Below, piece by piece: positions 1 through 7,386 of a stretch of 64,000 nucleotides of DNA. The stretch is from NCBI GenBank assembly GCA_964551315.1, contig CAZKCM010000001.1:124001-188000 (forward strand), read 5' to 3'. The DNA is from Virgifigura sp964551315. GTDB taxonomy: Bacteria; Pseudomonadota; Alphaproteobacteria; Dongiales; Dongiaceae. Under the pieces are notes generated by a model. The model did no database searches. It saw only the letters and a list, made by a program, of their open reading frames with translations, and was not told where the DNA came from. A program made the translations under genes and the position numbers. The number at the start of each line of letters is the position of its first letter. Position 1 is the stretch's first letter.

Positions 1-129
1 GACCCCGGCACCGCCTTTCGCGGAAAGTTGGCGCGTCGGTTCGGCCGTAAGCCGCTGATCCGCGCGGGAATTCGGAAAGCGCAGGCTGTCCGGGATTCCG
101 CGATCGGGCGCCGGACCGCGAACCGGTGA
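1..129 (+). CDS. Possible 3' end of an upstream gene (partial)
   Basis: Frame 1 is open from the window edge to a TGA at 127-129, giving 42 residues rich in Arg and Lys. Most codons end in G or C, as in coding sequence here. There is nothing to identify a family, and a short open frame at a contig edge can be chance. A lipoprotein gene follows on the same strand after about 46 nt. Confidence 0.25.
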   Translation, partial: DPGTAFRGKLARRFGRKPLIRAGIRKAQAVRDSAIGRRTANR

Positions 130-175
130 TCGATCGGCCGGCCGGTCGATCAGAGGTCTTTCTGGGGGGTCCTCG

Positions 176-760
176 ATGTCACTTCGCCCGCGCTTCATCG
201 CCGCCGTTCTTCTCTTGCTCGTCGCCGGCTGCAGTACGCCGCCGGAACGTTATCCGTTCGCCGATCTGACCTATGGGCATCTCCCGCCGATTCGCCTCGA
301 CGTCGCCGTGGTCGACGTCGTGAACGACTATCGCGCGCCTTTGCGAGCGCCGAACGTCGAGCATCTCTTCCCGGTCCGACCCGCGGACGCGGCGCGGCGC
401 TGGGCCAGGGATCGGCTGGTCCCGGTGGGATCGAGCGGGGTCGCGCGGTTCACCATCCTGCAGGCGAGCGTCGTCGAGGTCCCGCTCGACCGGTCGGGCG
501 GGCTCCAAGGTTTCTTGACGAAGGACCAGTCGGAACGTTACGACGCGGTCATCGAGGTCCGTCTCGACCTGGAGAACGCCGGCGGGCTGCGGACCGGCAC
601 GGTGACGGCGCGCGCCGCGCGGAGCCAGACCGTCGCCGAGAACGCCACGCTCAACGAGCGCGAGCGAGTCTGGTACGCGCTGACCGAAGCCCTGATGAAC
701 GACCTCAACGCCGAACTCGAACGGAACATCGACCTGCATCTCCAACGGTTCCTGCGCTGA
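176..760 (+). CDS. Predicted outer-membrane lipoprotein, unknown function
   Basis: A 194-aa protein with a short positively charged N-terminus, a hydrophobic stretch and a lipobox (LVAGC, Cys19), so it should be exported, lipidated and held in the outer membrane. The mature part is a soluble mixed domain with no membrane segment. It resembles the small lipoproteins of unknown function that are common in alphaproteobacteria, but I do not recognise the family. The ATG is preceded by a G-rich Shine-Dalgarno run (positions 163-168). The next 270 bases hold no convincing gene, so it is probably expressed alone. Confidence 0.72.
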   Translation: MSLRPRFIAAVLLLLVAGCSTPPERYPFADLTYGHLPPIRLDVAVVDVVNDYRAPLRAPNVEHLFPVRPADAARRWARDRLVPVGSSGVARFTILQASVVEVPLDRSGGLQGFLTKDQSERYDAVIEVRLDLENAGGLRTGTVTARAARSQTVAENATLNERERVWYALTEALMNDLNAELERNIDLHLQRFLR

Positions 761-1030
761 TCCGGTGCTTGGCCCTTCCGTCAAGCCCGGCCCGGGGACG
801 CGCGGACCGGCCATCGTTGAAGAATTCTTAACGAACGGTTGATACCGACCTCCGACAAAGAGTTCGGTGGGAAGTTTGTCGCCTGTCGCGATGAACGGCT
901 TGCGGCGGCCGGCGCGCCGATTCGATTGCGGAGCGCTTCTTCTCCGGCATCGCCATCTGATCGCCGCCGCGGCCGATCCGTTCGGAATCCGCAGGCGCCG
1001 GGCCACCGCAGGGAACGACGGGGCCGATCG

Positions 1031-1537
1031 ATGAGGATCGCGATCGATATCGGTGGCGATACCGTGGACCGAATGCTGTCCGCGTAGGAGATCCGGCCCG
1101 CCGGGCGAACGATCTGCAGAATCGACGGCGTGAGCATCGGCTGTCTTGGCGGGGCCCCGCACCGCTCGAACGGCAACGTCCTGGCGATCGCCGGCCTTCC
1201 CGTCCCGGCACCCGGCCGCGTTACGAGCCACGCCGACGCCGCCCGCCTTCTTCCGCAATGCGACGGCGCGTTCGCCGCCGTCGCGTGCGCCGACCGTTTC
1301 GTGACGCGGCACCCGCGCGCCGCCCGGCTCCTCGGGCGGGGCGGCGCCAAGTTCGCCCGATCGACGTTCCTCGACGGACCGGGAATGAACACGCCGGACC
1401 CACTGCTCAAGTTCGATCCGGCCACCCGGACAGGCCTGTCCGCCACCGCGGAAAAGCTTCTGTTCCACTGGCAGGCGTGGAAGCATGTTCACTCCGGCGC
1501 CGACTGGGCGTCGTTCCCACACAAGGCGAGGCCCTGA
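1031..1537 (+). pseudogene. Possible decayed glutamine-amidotransferase-like ORF upstream of the asparagine-synthase-like gene
   Basis: Reading from ATG 1031, one frame has strong G/C third-position bias up to a TGA at 1535-1537, broken by an in-frame TAG at 1085-1087. A GTG at 1130 would restart a 135-codon ORF. The translation around the TAG (VDRMLSA, then further on DGAFAAV) loosely recalls the N-terminal class II amidotransferase domain of asparagine synthases, without a visible catalytic N-terminal Cys. Its stop overlaps the next ATG as TGATG, which suggests translational coupling. Either a remnant amidotransferase half or a real small 135-aa gene is possible. The family link is inference from a few residues. 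Confidence 0.35.
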
Positions 1538-3051
1538 TGATCCGCTTCAAATTCGAACTGGCGACAGACTGGCCGCCGAACGCCTGGCTGGCGGTCTGCG
1601 AAAGCGGCTCGGTCGAGGTCGTGGTCCGCCACGGCCCGCGCGTCGAGCTGGCGGACGGCTGGTTCTGCGAGGCGACCTGGCCCGGCGCCTTTGAGGACGG
1701 CGATTTCGATCGCACGGACATCGTGGCGGGCAGCGGTGGCCGGATCCGTGGCGGCAAGGCGATCTTCGTCGGTTCCGGCTCGACGGTGGACCGGCTGCAG
1801 ATCGCGCGCGACGGCAAGCGGGTCCATGTTTCGAACTCTCTCGTCTGCCTGATTGCGGCGCTGGGGCATGAGCTCGATCCCTTCTATCGGAACTACTATC
1901 GAGACTTCCGCAGCATCGTCAGCGGGCTGAGCGTCTTCGAGCGCCGGGTGCGGACGCTGCGAGGCGACCTGGAGCTGCGCTACTTCGACAATCTCGTCTG
2001 GGACGGGACATCGCTCGAACGTGTCGAGAAGCCGCTGCCGGCCCGCGATCTCTCGAGCTTCGAGAGTTATCGGGGCTTCATGATCTCGACGATGAAAGAC
2101 CTGGTGGCCAATGCCGGGGACGGCGCGCGCCGGTTTCCCTATGGCACGATCGGGACGCTCTCCTCGGGCTACGACTCGCCGACGGTCGCGGTCATCGCCA
2201 AGGCGGCCGGCAACGAGGAGGTGCTTACCTTCGGCATGGCGCGGGGCGGCCTCGAGGACAGCGGCGCTCGGATCGCCGGCCATCTCGGCCTGCGCTGCAT
2301 CACCATCGACCGCGATGCGTGGCGGAGCCGCGCCTATCCGGAGATTCCCTTCCTGGCGGCGGACGCCTATGGCGAGGAAATGCATTTCCGGGGCGCCGAG
2401 GAACACCTGCCCGGCCGCGTCCTGTTCACCGGCTACCACGGTGGCGGGGTCTGGGCCAAGCAGATCGTCGCGCCCAGTCCGGAGATGGTCCGCGCCGATC
2501 CGTCGGGCCTGGCCTTGACAGAATACCGGCTTTGGACCGGTTTCCTGCACTGTCCGGTGCCGTTCTGCGCGGCGCGGGAGCTCCGACGAATCCATGCCAT
2601 CTCCAACGCGGAGGCGATGAAGCCGTGGGACCTGGGCGGCAGCTACAACCGGCCGATCTGCCGGCGAATCGTCGAGGAGGCGGGCGTCCCGCGTGAGTTG
2701 TTCGGCCGCGACAAACGGGCCGCCGCCGTCGTTCTGTGGGACCGGCGCGAGGCCTTTCTGACCGATCCCTCGCTCGACGACTATCGCGACTGGCTCGGCC
2801 GGCTGTCGGGCCAGTTCCTCCGGAGCGGCCAGGTCCCGCCGCTCTTGGCTGACCGACTGGATGCCCTGCGGCTCGTGCTCAAGCGGCCGATCGATCGCCT
2901 TCCGGAGGGGATCGCGCAGCGAATCGGCAGACTTCCCGGCGCTTGGCGGCTGACCGCCAACCGCTTCCCCCCGCTTTTCCATTACCTGTTTCCGTGGGCG
3001 GTCGACCACGCCGTCAGGCGGTACGGCGAGGCGCACCTCGATCGCGGGTGA
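1537..3051 (+). CDS. Asparagine-synthase-like protein (PP-loop ATPase domain)
   Basis: A 504-aa protein whose central part carries the PP-loop signature in the form LSSGYDSPT (about residues 207-215), the ATP-pyrophosphatase motif used by asparagine synthases to adenylate a carboxylate. The first 200 residues are a non-canonical N-terminal region without the Cys2 nucleophile, so free glutamine hydrolysis is not expected from this chain alone. The C-terminal half is helical with conserved-looking GYHGGGVW and DLGGSYNRP segments. ATG 1537 is chosen because it overlaps the preceding TGA. Such standalone synthetase-like proteins occur in capsule, glycan or peptide modification loci, but the substrate is unknown here. 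Confident on the fold, not on the reaction. Confidence 0.7.
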   Translation: MIRFKFELATDWPPNAWLAVCESGSVEVVVRHGPRVELADGWFCEATWPGAFEDGDFDRTDIVAGSGGRIRGGKAIFVGSGSTVDRLQIARDGKRVHVSNSLVCLIAALGHELDPFYRNYYRDFRSIVSGLSVFERRVRTLRGDLELRYFDNLVWDGTSLERVEKPLPARDLSSFESYRGFMISTMKDLVANAGDGARRFPYGTIGTLSSGYDSPTVAVIAKAAGNEEVLTFGMARGGLEDSGARIAGHLGLRCITIDRDAWRSRAYPEIPFLAADAYGEEMHFRGAEEHLPGRVLFTGYHGGGVWAKQIVAPSPEMVRADPSGLALTEYRLWTGFLHCPVPFCAARELRRIHAISNAEAMKPWDLGGSYNRPICRRIVEEAGVPRELFGRDKRAAAVVLWDRREAFLTDPSLDDYRDWLGRLSGQFLRSGQVPPLLADRLDALRLVLKRPIDRLPEGIAQRIGRLPGAWRLTANRFPPLFHYLFPWAVDHAVRRYGEAHLDRG

Positions 3052-3096
3052 ACGACCGATCCCGCCGACCGCCGATCGGGTGAAGCCAGAGCGCGG

Positions 3097-3426
3097 TTAC
3101 GACGGCGGCTCTTCGACCAGGTGGACGACGCCGACCACCGACTCGACGGGCACGACGAAGGCAAGGCCGTGACCAGGGGCATTCAGTTCGGCGGCGCGCA
3201 CGATCTCCCGGAGCATCGTGTCTTTTTGATCCGACGGGATGACCGTGAGGACGACTTCCTTTTCCGGCTCGATCTGGATGCCGAAGACCTTCTGCTGCTC
3301 GTTGCGGCCGATCCCGCGCCCGGTCAGCACGGTGCCGCCATGAGCCCCCGCCTTCATCGTGGCTTCCAGAACCGTATCGCCCCACCCCTTCCGCACGATG
3401 CTCACAATCACACATGGGTTCAGCAT
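3097..3426 (-). CDS. PII-like (GlnB/GlnK superfamily) regulator
   Basis: A 109-aa protein beginning MLNPCVIVSIVRKG with the length and strand order of PII proteins. The GTVLTGRGIG segment matches the region leading into the T-loop, but the loop that follows (RNEQQKVFGIQIEPEKE) has no uridylylatable Tyr, so regulation by GlnD is unlikely. It is the last gene of a minus-strand operon, 5 nt after two DUF1538 membrane proteins. PII-like proteins next to DUF1538 genes are a known neighbourhood, and the usual inference is that the PII-like trimer senses a nucleotide or ion state and gates the membrane partner. The start follows a good GGAG-type site in the upstream spacer. Confidence 0.82.
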   Translation of the reverse strand: MLNPCVIVSIVRKGWGDTVLEATMKAGAHGGTVLTGRGIGRNEQQKVFGIQIEPEKEVVLTVIPSDQKDTMLREIVRAAELNAPGHGLAFVVPVESVVGVVHLVEEPPS

Positions 3427-3431
3427 CTCGG

Positions 3432-4166
3432 TCACTCCTTCTCGCGGGCTCTTTTCCTCTGTCGGACGAGAACGCCCAGCGTCATAACGGAAATAATCGG
3501 GGCCAAGGCGATCAGCGCCACCAGGCCAAAACCATGAACGATGAGATCCTGGTTCCCTTTCGACGAAGCCGCGCCCAGCGCGAGGGCAAGAAGGAAACTG
3601 TTCGCCAAAGGTCCGGTGGCGACGCCGCTGGCGTCCACGGCGATGGAGACGAAGTCCTTGTCGCTCAGCCACAGCAACCCGATCGCGAGCATATAGCCGG
3701 GCACGAGCAGATACAGCAGCGGGATTTCATAGGATATCCTGAGAATTCCCAAGCCGACCCACAGAGCAACGCCCGCGCAGATCGCGTACAGGACGATCGA
3801 CCTGCGAATCGCGCCGTTCGATGCTTCCTCCACCTGGTCGACCAGCACGCGCACGGCGGGCTCTCCCCAGGTGGTGAGAAAACCGAGAAGCAGCCCGACC
3901 GCAACGAAGAGCCAGGTCCGATCCATTGCGCCGAGGGCCGCCCCGATCGCCCGCCCGAACGGCAGGAAGCCGACGCCGATCCCCAGGAGGAACAGGAAAA
4001 GGCCGACCGTCGCGATCGCCGTTCCCTTCAGGACATCGGCGACCTGGCGCCGCGGCAGCTTGAGCAGGAAAAGCTGAAAGACAAGAAACAGTGCGGCGAG
4101 CGGGCCCACTGCGACAGCCACGGCCCAGGCCGTGGCCGCGATCTCGTCGACCAATGCGCCGCTCAC
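3432..4166 (-). CDS. DUF1538 integral membrane protein, second subunit
   Basis: A 244-aa polytopic membrane protein with about seven hydrophobic segments and the paired DUF1538 hallmarks: a TTWGEPAVRVL segment in the middle and a DASGVATGPLANSF segment near the C-terminus. Its ATG overlaps the stop of the upstream DUF1538 gene (ATGA at 4163-4166), so the two are translationally coupled and probably form a heteromer. As I recall, a DUF1538 pair from Halomonas (UmpA/UmpB) was reported as a monovalent cation/proton antiporter, so ion transport is the best guess. The C-terminus is highly charged. The PII-like gene follows at once. Confidence 0.8.
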   Translation of the reverse strand: MSGALVDEIAATAWAVAVAVGPLAALFLVFQLFLLKLPRRQVADVLKGTAIATVGLFLFLLGIGVGFLPFGRAIGAALGAMDRTWLFVAVGLLLGFLTTWGEPAVRVLVDQVEEASNGAIRRSIVLYAICAGVALWVGLGILRISYEIPLLYLLVPGYMLAIGLLWLSDKDFVSIAVDASGVATGPLANSFLLALALGAASSKGNQDLIVHGFGLVALIALAPIISVMTLGVLVRQRKRAREKE

Positions 4167-4858
4167 GACAGCAGCATTCCCATGATCAGGACGGCGACGA
4201 TCGGACCGATGGAGGCGAACCCCAGGAGGCCAAAGCTGTCGGACACCCCCGACCGGCCAGCGAGAACGGAGCTGAGCCCGATGGCCAACGCGAGCATCAC
4301 CGGAGCGGACAGAACGCCGGTGGTCACGCTTCCGGCGTCAAAAGCCAGCGGGACGAACGCCGGGGATGAGAAAAACGAAAGAACGAGAGCCGTCGAATAG
4401 GCGGCCGCCAACAGGTATCTCATCGGCCAGCCCGTGACGATTCGCATCATCGAGACGGCGGCGAAGACCCCGAGACCGGCGGCGATCACGTAGACGACCG
4501 CCTGCCGAGACACTTCGCCCCCCGACGCCGTCTCGACCTGGCCCGCAAGGACCAGCACGTCCGGCTCGGCGACGGTCGTCGCGAAGCCCAAGGCGAAGGC
4601 CACGGCAATGATCAGCGCCAGCGATCCCCGTCTCGGCAGTTCGGCCCCGACGAACCTCCCCATCGGCAGGATACCAAAGTCAATGCCGGTGAGCAGAAGC
4701 AGCATGCCGATGATCGCGAGCACCGATCCCGCCAGGAACTGAAGGAACAGGTCGATCGGCGCCCGAATGAGGGTGACCTGAAGCAGGCATACGACGCCGA
4801 TCAACGGCGCGACCGCCTTGAGCACCTCCAGGAGCTTTTCTCGCAGCAGGGGGATCAT
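4163..4858 (-). CDS. DUF1538 integral membrane protein, first subunit
   Basis: A 231-aa membrane protein paralogous to its downstream neighbour, with about seven hydrophobic segments and the same two hallmark regions (TTVAEPDVLVLAGQVE near residue 100 and DAGSVTTGVLSAP near residue 175). The two subunits occur in other bacteria as one fused double-DUF1538 protein. No strong ribosome-binding site is visible before ATG 4858, so an alternative upstream start or coupling cannot be excluded. Upstream, 200 nt away on the same strand, lies a 54-aa single-span membrane protein. Cation/proton antiport is inferred from family reports and not shown by this sequence. Confidence 0.8.
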   Translation of the reverse strand: MIPLLREKLLEVLKAVAPLIGVVCLLQVTLIRAPIDLFLQFLAGSVLAIIGMLLLLTGIDFGILPMGRFVGAELPRRGSLALIIAVAFALGFATTVAEPDVLVLAGQVETASGGEVSRQAVVYVIAAGLGVFAAVSMMRIVTGWPMRYLLAAAYSTALVLSFFSSPAFVPLAFDAGSVTTGVLSAPVMLALAIGLSSVLAGRSGVSDSFGLLGFASIGPIVAVLIMGMLLS

Positions 4859-5057
4859 GGTTGCGAATGGTATGGCCGCGGCGCGAAGCCCGTCAACGAT
4901 GGCCCCGTCGGGTCGAAACGAAGGTCCGGACGACCCGGCGCGGCGGCCTCATCGCCGCTGGTCGAGAGGCGGAAGCGGGAGGATTGCCGGAACCGGTACG
5001 GAGCGCCGGTCCGGTCGCCCGAGGCTGCTTCCGGTGAGCCGTCGCGGCCCATCGCGG

Positions 5058-5222
5058 TCAGGTGATCTGAGCCGTCCTTTCGTCCACCGGACAAATCGTC
5101 CGGTCGTATTCGTGCTCGATCACGGCCTTGCGGTCCCGCAGCCCAGTCCAAATCGCCCAGGCCACAAGAAACGCAAGCGTCAACATGACGCCGGATACAA
5201 TCCCGCAGATGTACAACCACAT
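5058..5222 (-). CDS. Small single-span membrane protein heading the DUF1538/PII operon
   Basis: A 54-codon ORF read leftward from ATG 5222 to TGA 5058. A GGAGG Shine-Dalgarno lies five bases before the ATG. Residues 3-25 form one hydrophobic helix (starting WLYICGIVSGVML), followed by a charged cytoplasmic-like tail (DRKAVIEHEYDRT) with a Cys near the end. Codon third positions are mixed, yet the RBS, transmembrane helix and position 200 nt ahead of the first DUF1538 gene all favour a real gene. It may be an accessory subunit of the transporter. No family is recognised. Confidence 0.6.
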   Translation of the reverse strand: MWLYICGIVSGVMLTLAFLVAWAIWTGLRDRKAVIEHEYDRTICPVDERTAQIT

Positions 5223-5515
5223 GGCGCCCTCCCAGATCCCAAATATACGCTACAAGATAGGACTGACCGCGCGAAGGGATTTTCGCGCCCGGGCGCGCAT
5301 ATCAACCGACGTTCATTCATGGGATGCTTGGCCGCTGGATCGGGCATCGCCCGCGCGGTCGCCTGGCGCATGAAAACATCACGGCGGTGGCGCCCGTTCG
5401 CGGGGAGCGCCTCGTCGGCCCGTCGGCCGGGGGCCACGACGCGGCCGGCTCCATGCCCAATGGCGCGGGCCGGAGGGAGCGGCTCCCTCCGGCCCGGCAC
5501 ATCGGGTGGTTCCGG
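5223..5515. other. Gene-free stretch between the DUF1538 operon and the DUF4142 gene
   Basis: About 290 bases with no convincing ORF. The part next to 5222 is comparatively A/T-rich (around 5240-5262) and should hold the promoter of the small membrane protein operon, although no clear -35/-10 pair is seen. The right end holds a long perfect hairpin annotated separately. Confidence 0.5.
5467..5495 (-). terminator. Strong hairpin downstream of the DUF4142 gene
   Basis: Two perfect 13-base arms (GGGCCGGAGGGAG and CTCCCTCCGGCCC) separated by three bases, starting about 20 nt past the stop of the DUF4142 gene. There is no T-run, so it may act as an RNA 3'-stabilising stem or a Rho-assisted terminator rather than a classic intrinsic one. 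Confidence 0.5.
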
Positions 5516-6061
5516 TTACGGCTGCTCTGCCGTCAGGCCCTGACCGGTGATCTCCAGGGCCATGTCGTGGTGCTCCTGGAGGGTCTGCAGCGTCTGGGAG
5601 GCCAGATCCTTGATCTCCTGGTCCTGGCCCTGCCGGGTCTCGCGCTCGTACATATAGTTGGCCATGTCATGGTCGATGACCTGGCCGCCCATGTACTGCT
5701 GATCGAACTGCTCGCCGGACAGTTGCTGCAGATGCTCCATCTCGGCCTGATGCGCCGCGCCGGGCTGCTGCGGGGGCTGGAGCCCCTTCTGCTGCGCCAG
5801 CTGCATGAGCTGGTCGTTCGCCCGCGTATGGTCGTCGACCATGCGCTGGGCGAACTGCTTGACCTGCTGGTTCTGCGCCTTTTCGGCGGCGATCTTGCTG
5901 ATCTCGACCTCCGCGATGCCGGCGGGGACGGCGTGCATCAGGAAATGCCGGTCCTCGACACTCATCTGCGCTTGTTGCTGAGCCGAGGCGCCGGGTCCGG
6001 TGCCCGCCAGGGCGACCGCGAAGACCGCCGCGGCCATCATCGGTAGAACCGGTTTCTTCAT
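5516..6061 (-). CDS. DUF4142 periplasmic protein
   Basis: A 181-aa protein with a clear signal peptide ending near ASAQ (cleavage around residue 27), followed by an all-helical DUF4142 domain: FLMHAVPAGIAEVEISKIAAEKA, then VKQFAQRMVDDHTRANDQL, typical of this ferritin-like helical bundle family. The mature protein is rich in Gln. DUF4142 proteins are exported, often induced under stress, and of unknown biochemical role. ATG 6061 has an AGGAAGGA Shine-Dalgarno seven bases upstream. A GGAAC-N16-TGTT promoter-like element 80 nt upstream suggests control by an EcfG-type general stress sigma factor (inference). Confidence 0.88.
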   Translation of the reverse strand: MKKPVLPMMAAAVFAVALAGTGPGASAQQQAQMSVEDRHFLMHAVPAGIAEVEISKIAAEKAQNQQVKQFAQRMVDDHTRANDQLMQLAQQKGLQPPQQPGAAHQAEMEHLQQLSGEQFDQQYMGGQVIDHDMANYMYERETRQGQDQEIKDLASQTLQTLQEHHDMALEITGQGLTAEQP

Positions 6062-6140
6062 CGTCCTTCCTTCCTGGATCGGAGCGGTGGAGATACATCG
6101 CGCGCCGATGTCGTGACCCGGCGCGCCCGATGGGGAGACC

Positions 6141-6165
6141 AACACGTCCCCCTGGACACGGTTCC
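6141..6165 (-). promoter_or_regulatory. Candidate EcfG-type promoter of the DUF4142 gene
   Basis: Read on the minus strand: GGAAC, 16 bases, TGTT. The alphaproteobacterial EcfG consensus is GGAAC-N16/17-CGTT, so this matches eight of nine positions. It lies about 80 nt before ATG 6061, pointing at the DUF4142 gene. Confidence 0.45.
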
Positions 6166-6183
6166 GCCGGTGCGCGCGTTCTT

Positions 6184-7371
6184 TTACGGGAGGCGGCGGC
6201 CCGCCGCGGCCCAGTCGATCAGCCGGCGCAGGAAGGCTTCGCAGGCGGCGACTTGGTCCAGCGCGATGTACTCGTTGGGTTGGTGCGCCTGCTCGATGCT
6301 CCCGGGGCCGCACACGACCGCCGGGATGCCCGCCTGCTGGAAGAGCCCGGCTTCGGTGACGAAGGCGGCACCGATGGCGGCATTGGCCCCGGTGAGGGCG
6401 CGGGCCAGGGTCTCCGCCGGCGAGTCCGCCTCGGGCAGAAGCGGCGGCACGGCGCAGCGGGCGACCGTAACGACCTCGGCCTCCGCCGCGACCGCGCGCA
6501 TGCGCGGCAGCACGCTCTCCGCGACGAAGGTCTCGACCCGGGCGAGGAGGTCGGCCGGATCCGTCGCGGGAACGGGGCGGAACTCCCACCTGAAGGCGCA
6601 ATGCCGCGGGATGATGTTGAGCGCCGTGCCGCCCTCGACGGTGCCGACGTTGATCGTCGTGTAAGGCGGATCGAAGCCTTCTTCGAACGGTCCCTGCCGG
6701 CGCTGCTCGGCGGCGAGCGCATCGAGGAAGCCGATGATCTCGGCGGCATGGACGATGGCGTTGACCCCGCGATGGGTGCCGCTCGAATGGCCGTCGCGGC
6801 CGGTCACCCGCGTCTCGAAGGCGTGGATGCCCTTGTGCCGGTTCGCGACCCGCATCATCGTCGGCTCGCCGATGATGGCAAGCCGCGGCGGCCGCGGCAG
6901 CGCATCCGCGACGTCGCGCAGCAGGGCCGGCACGCCGAGGCAGCCGACCTCCTCGTCATAGGACAGGGCGAGGTGGATCGGCACCTTGAGCTCGCGCTTT
7001 CGGACTTCCGGCACCAGCGCCAGGGCAACGGCGAGGAAGCTCTTCATGTCGGCGGTTCCGCGGCCGTAGAGGCGGCCGTCCCTGGCGACGACGTGAAACG
7101 GGTCACTCTCCCAGGGCTGCCCCTCGACCGGCACGACGTCGGTGTGGCCCGAGAGCACGACACCGCCGCCCTCCGCCGGGCCGCCGATCGTGGCGAAGAG
7201 ATTCGCCTTCCCGCCTCCCGCGTCGAAGGTCAGCCGACTCTCGATGCCGTAGCCGGACAGGTAGTCGCGGACGAACTCGATGAGCGCGAGGTTCGAGCGG
7301 GCCGACACGGTGTCGAATCCGACCAGCCGCTGGATCATCTCTATCGCACCGCCGGTTGCCCCGTCGGTCAT
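6184..7371 (-). CDS. argE: Acetylornithine deacetylase (M20 metallopeptidase family)
   Basis: A 395-aa M20-family hydrolase of the ArgE type, which removes acetate from N-acetylornithine in arginine synthesis. Zinc-site residues are in place: SGHTDVVPV (His76, Asp78), GRGTADMK (Asp108) and SYDEEVGC (Glu140/Glu141, one of them the general base), and the dimerisation domain begins near HKGIHAFE. The C-terminal CGPGSIEQAHQPNEYI carries the last metal His. Length is usual for ArgE. Succinyl-diaminopimelate desuccinylase is the main alternative, but the HQPNEY ending favours ArgE. The TrkH gene upstream on the same strand ends 15 nt before this start, so the two may be co-transcribed without a functional link. 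Confidence 0.85.
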   Translation of the reverse strand: MTDGATGGAIEMIQRLVGFDTVSARSNLALIEFVRDYLSGYGIESRLTFDAGGGKANLFATIGGPAEGGGVVLSGHTDVVPVEGQPWESDPFHVVARDGRLYGRGTADMKSFLAVALALVPEVRKRELKVPIHLALSYDEEVGCLGVPALLRDVADALPRPPRLAIIGEPTMMRVANRHKGIHAFETRVTGRDGHSSGTHRGVNAIVHAAEIIGFLDALAAEQRRQGPFEEGFDPPYTTINVGTVEGGTALNIIPRHCAFRWEFRPVPATDPADLLARVETFVAESVLPRMRAVAAEAEVVTVARCAVPPLLPEADSPAETLARALTGANAAIGAAFVTEAGLFQQAGIPAVVCGPGSIEQAHQPNEYIALDQVAACEAFLRRLIDWAAAGRRLP

Positions 7372-7386
7372 CGGACGCCGCCTCCC

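Noticed and set aside
143..166. Symmetric GATCGATCGG...GGTCGATC sequence upstream of the lipoprotein as an operator or terminator.
   Set aside because: Composed of simple GATC/CCGG units likely by chance in this composition, without T-run or repeat elsewhere in a matching context.
4855..5220. A 121-codon frame on the minus strand over the small membrane protein gene.
   Set aside because: It lacks a Shine-Dalgarno and motif, while the overlapping 54-codon frame has both a Shine-Dalgarno and a membrane helix.
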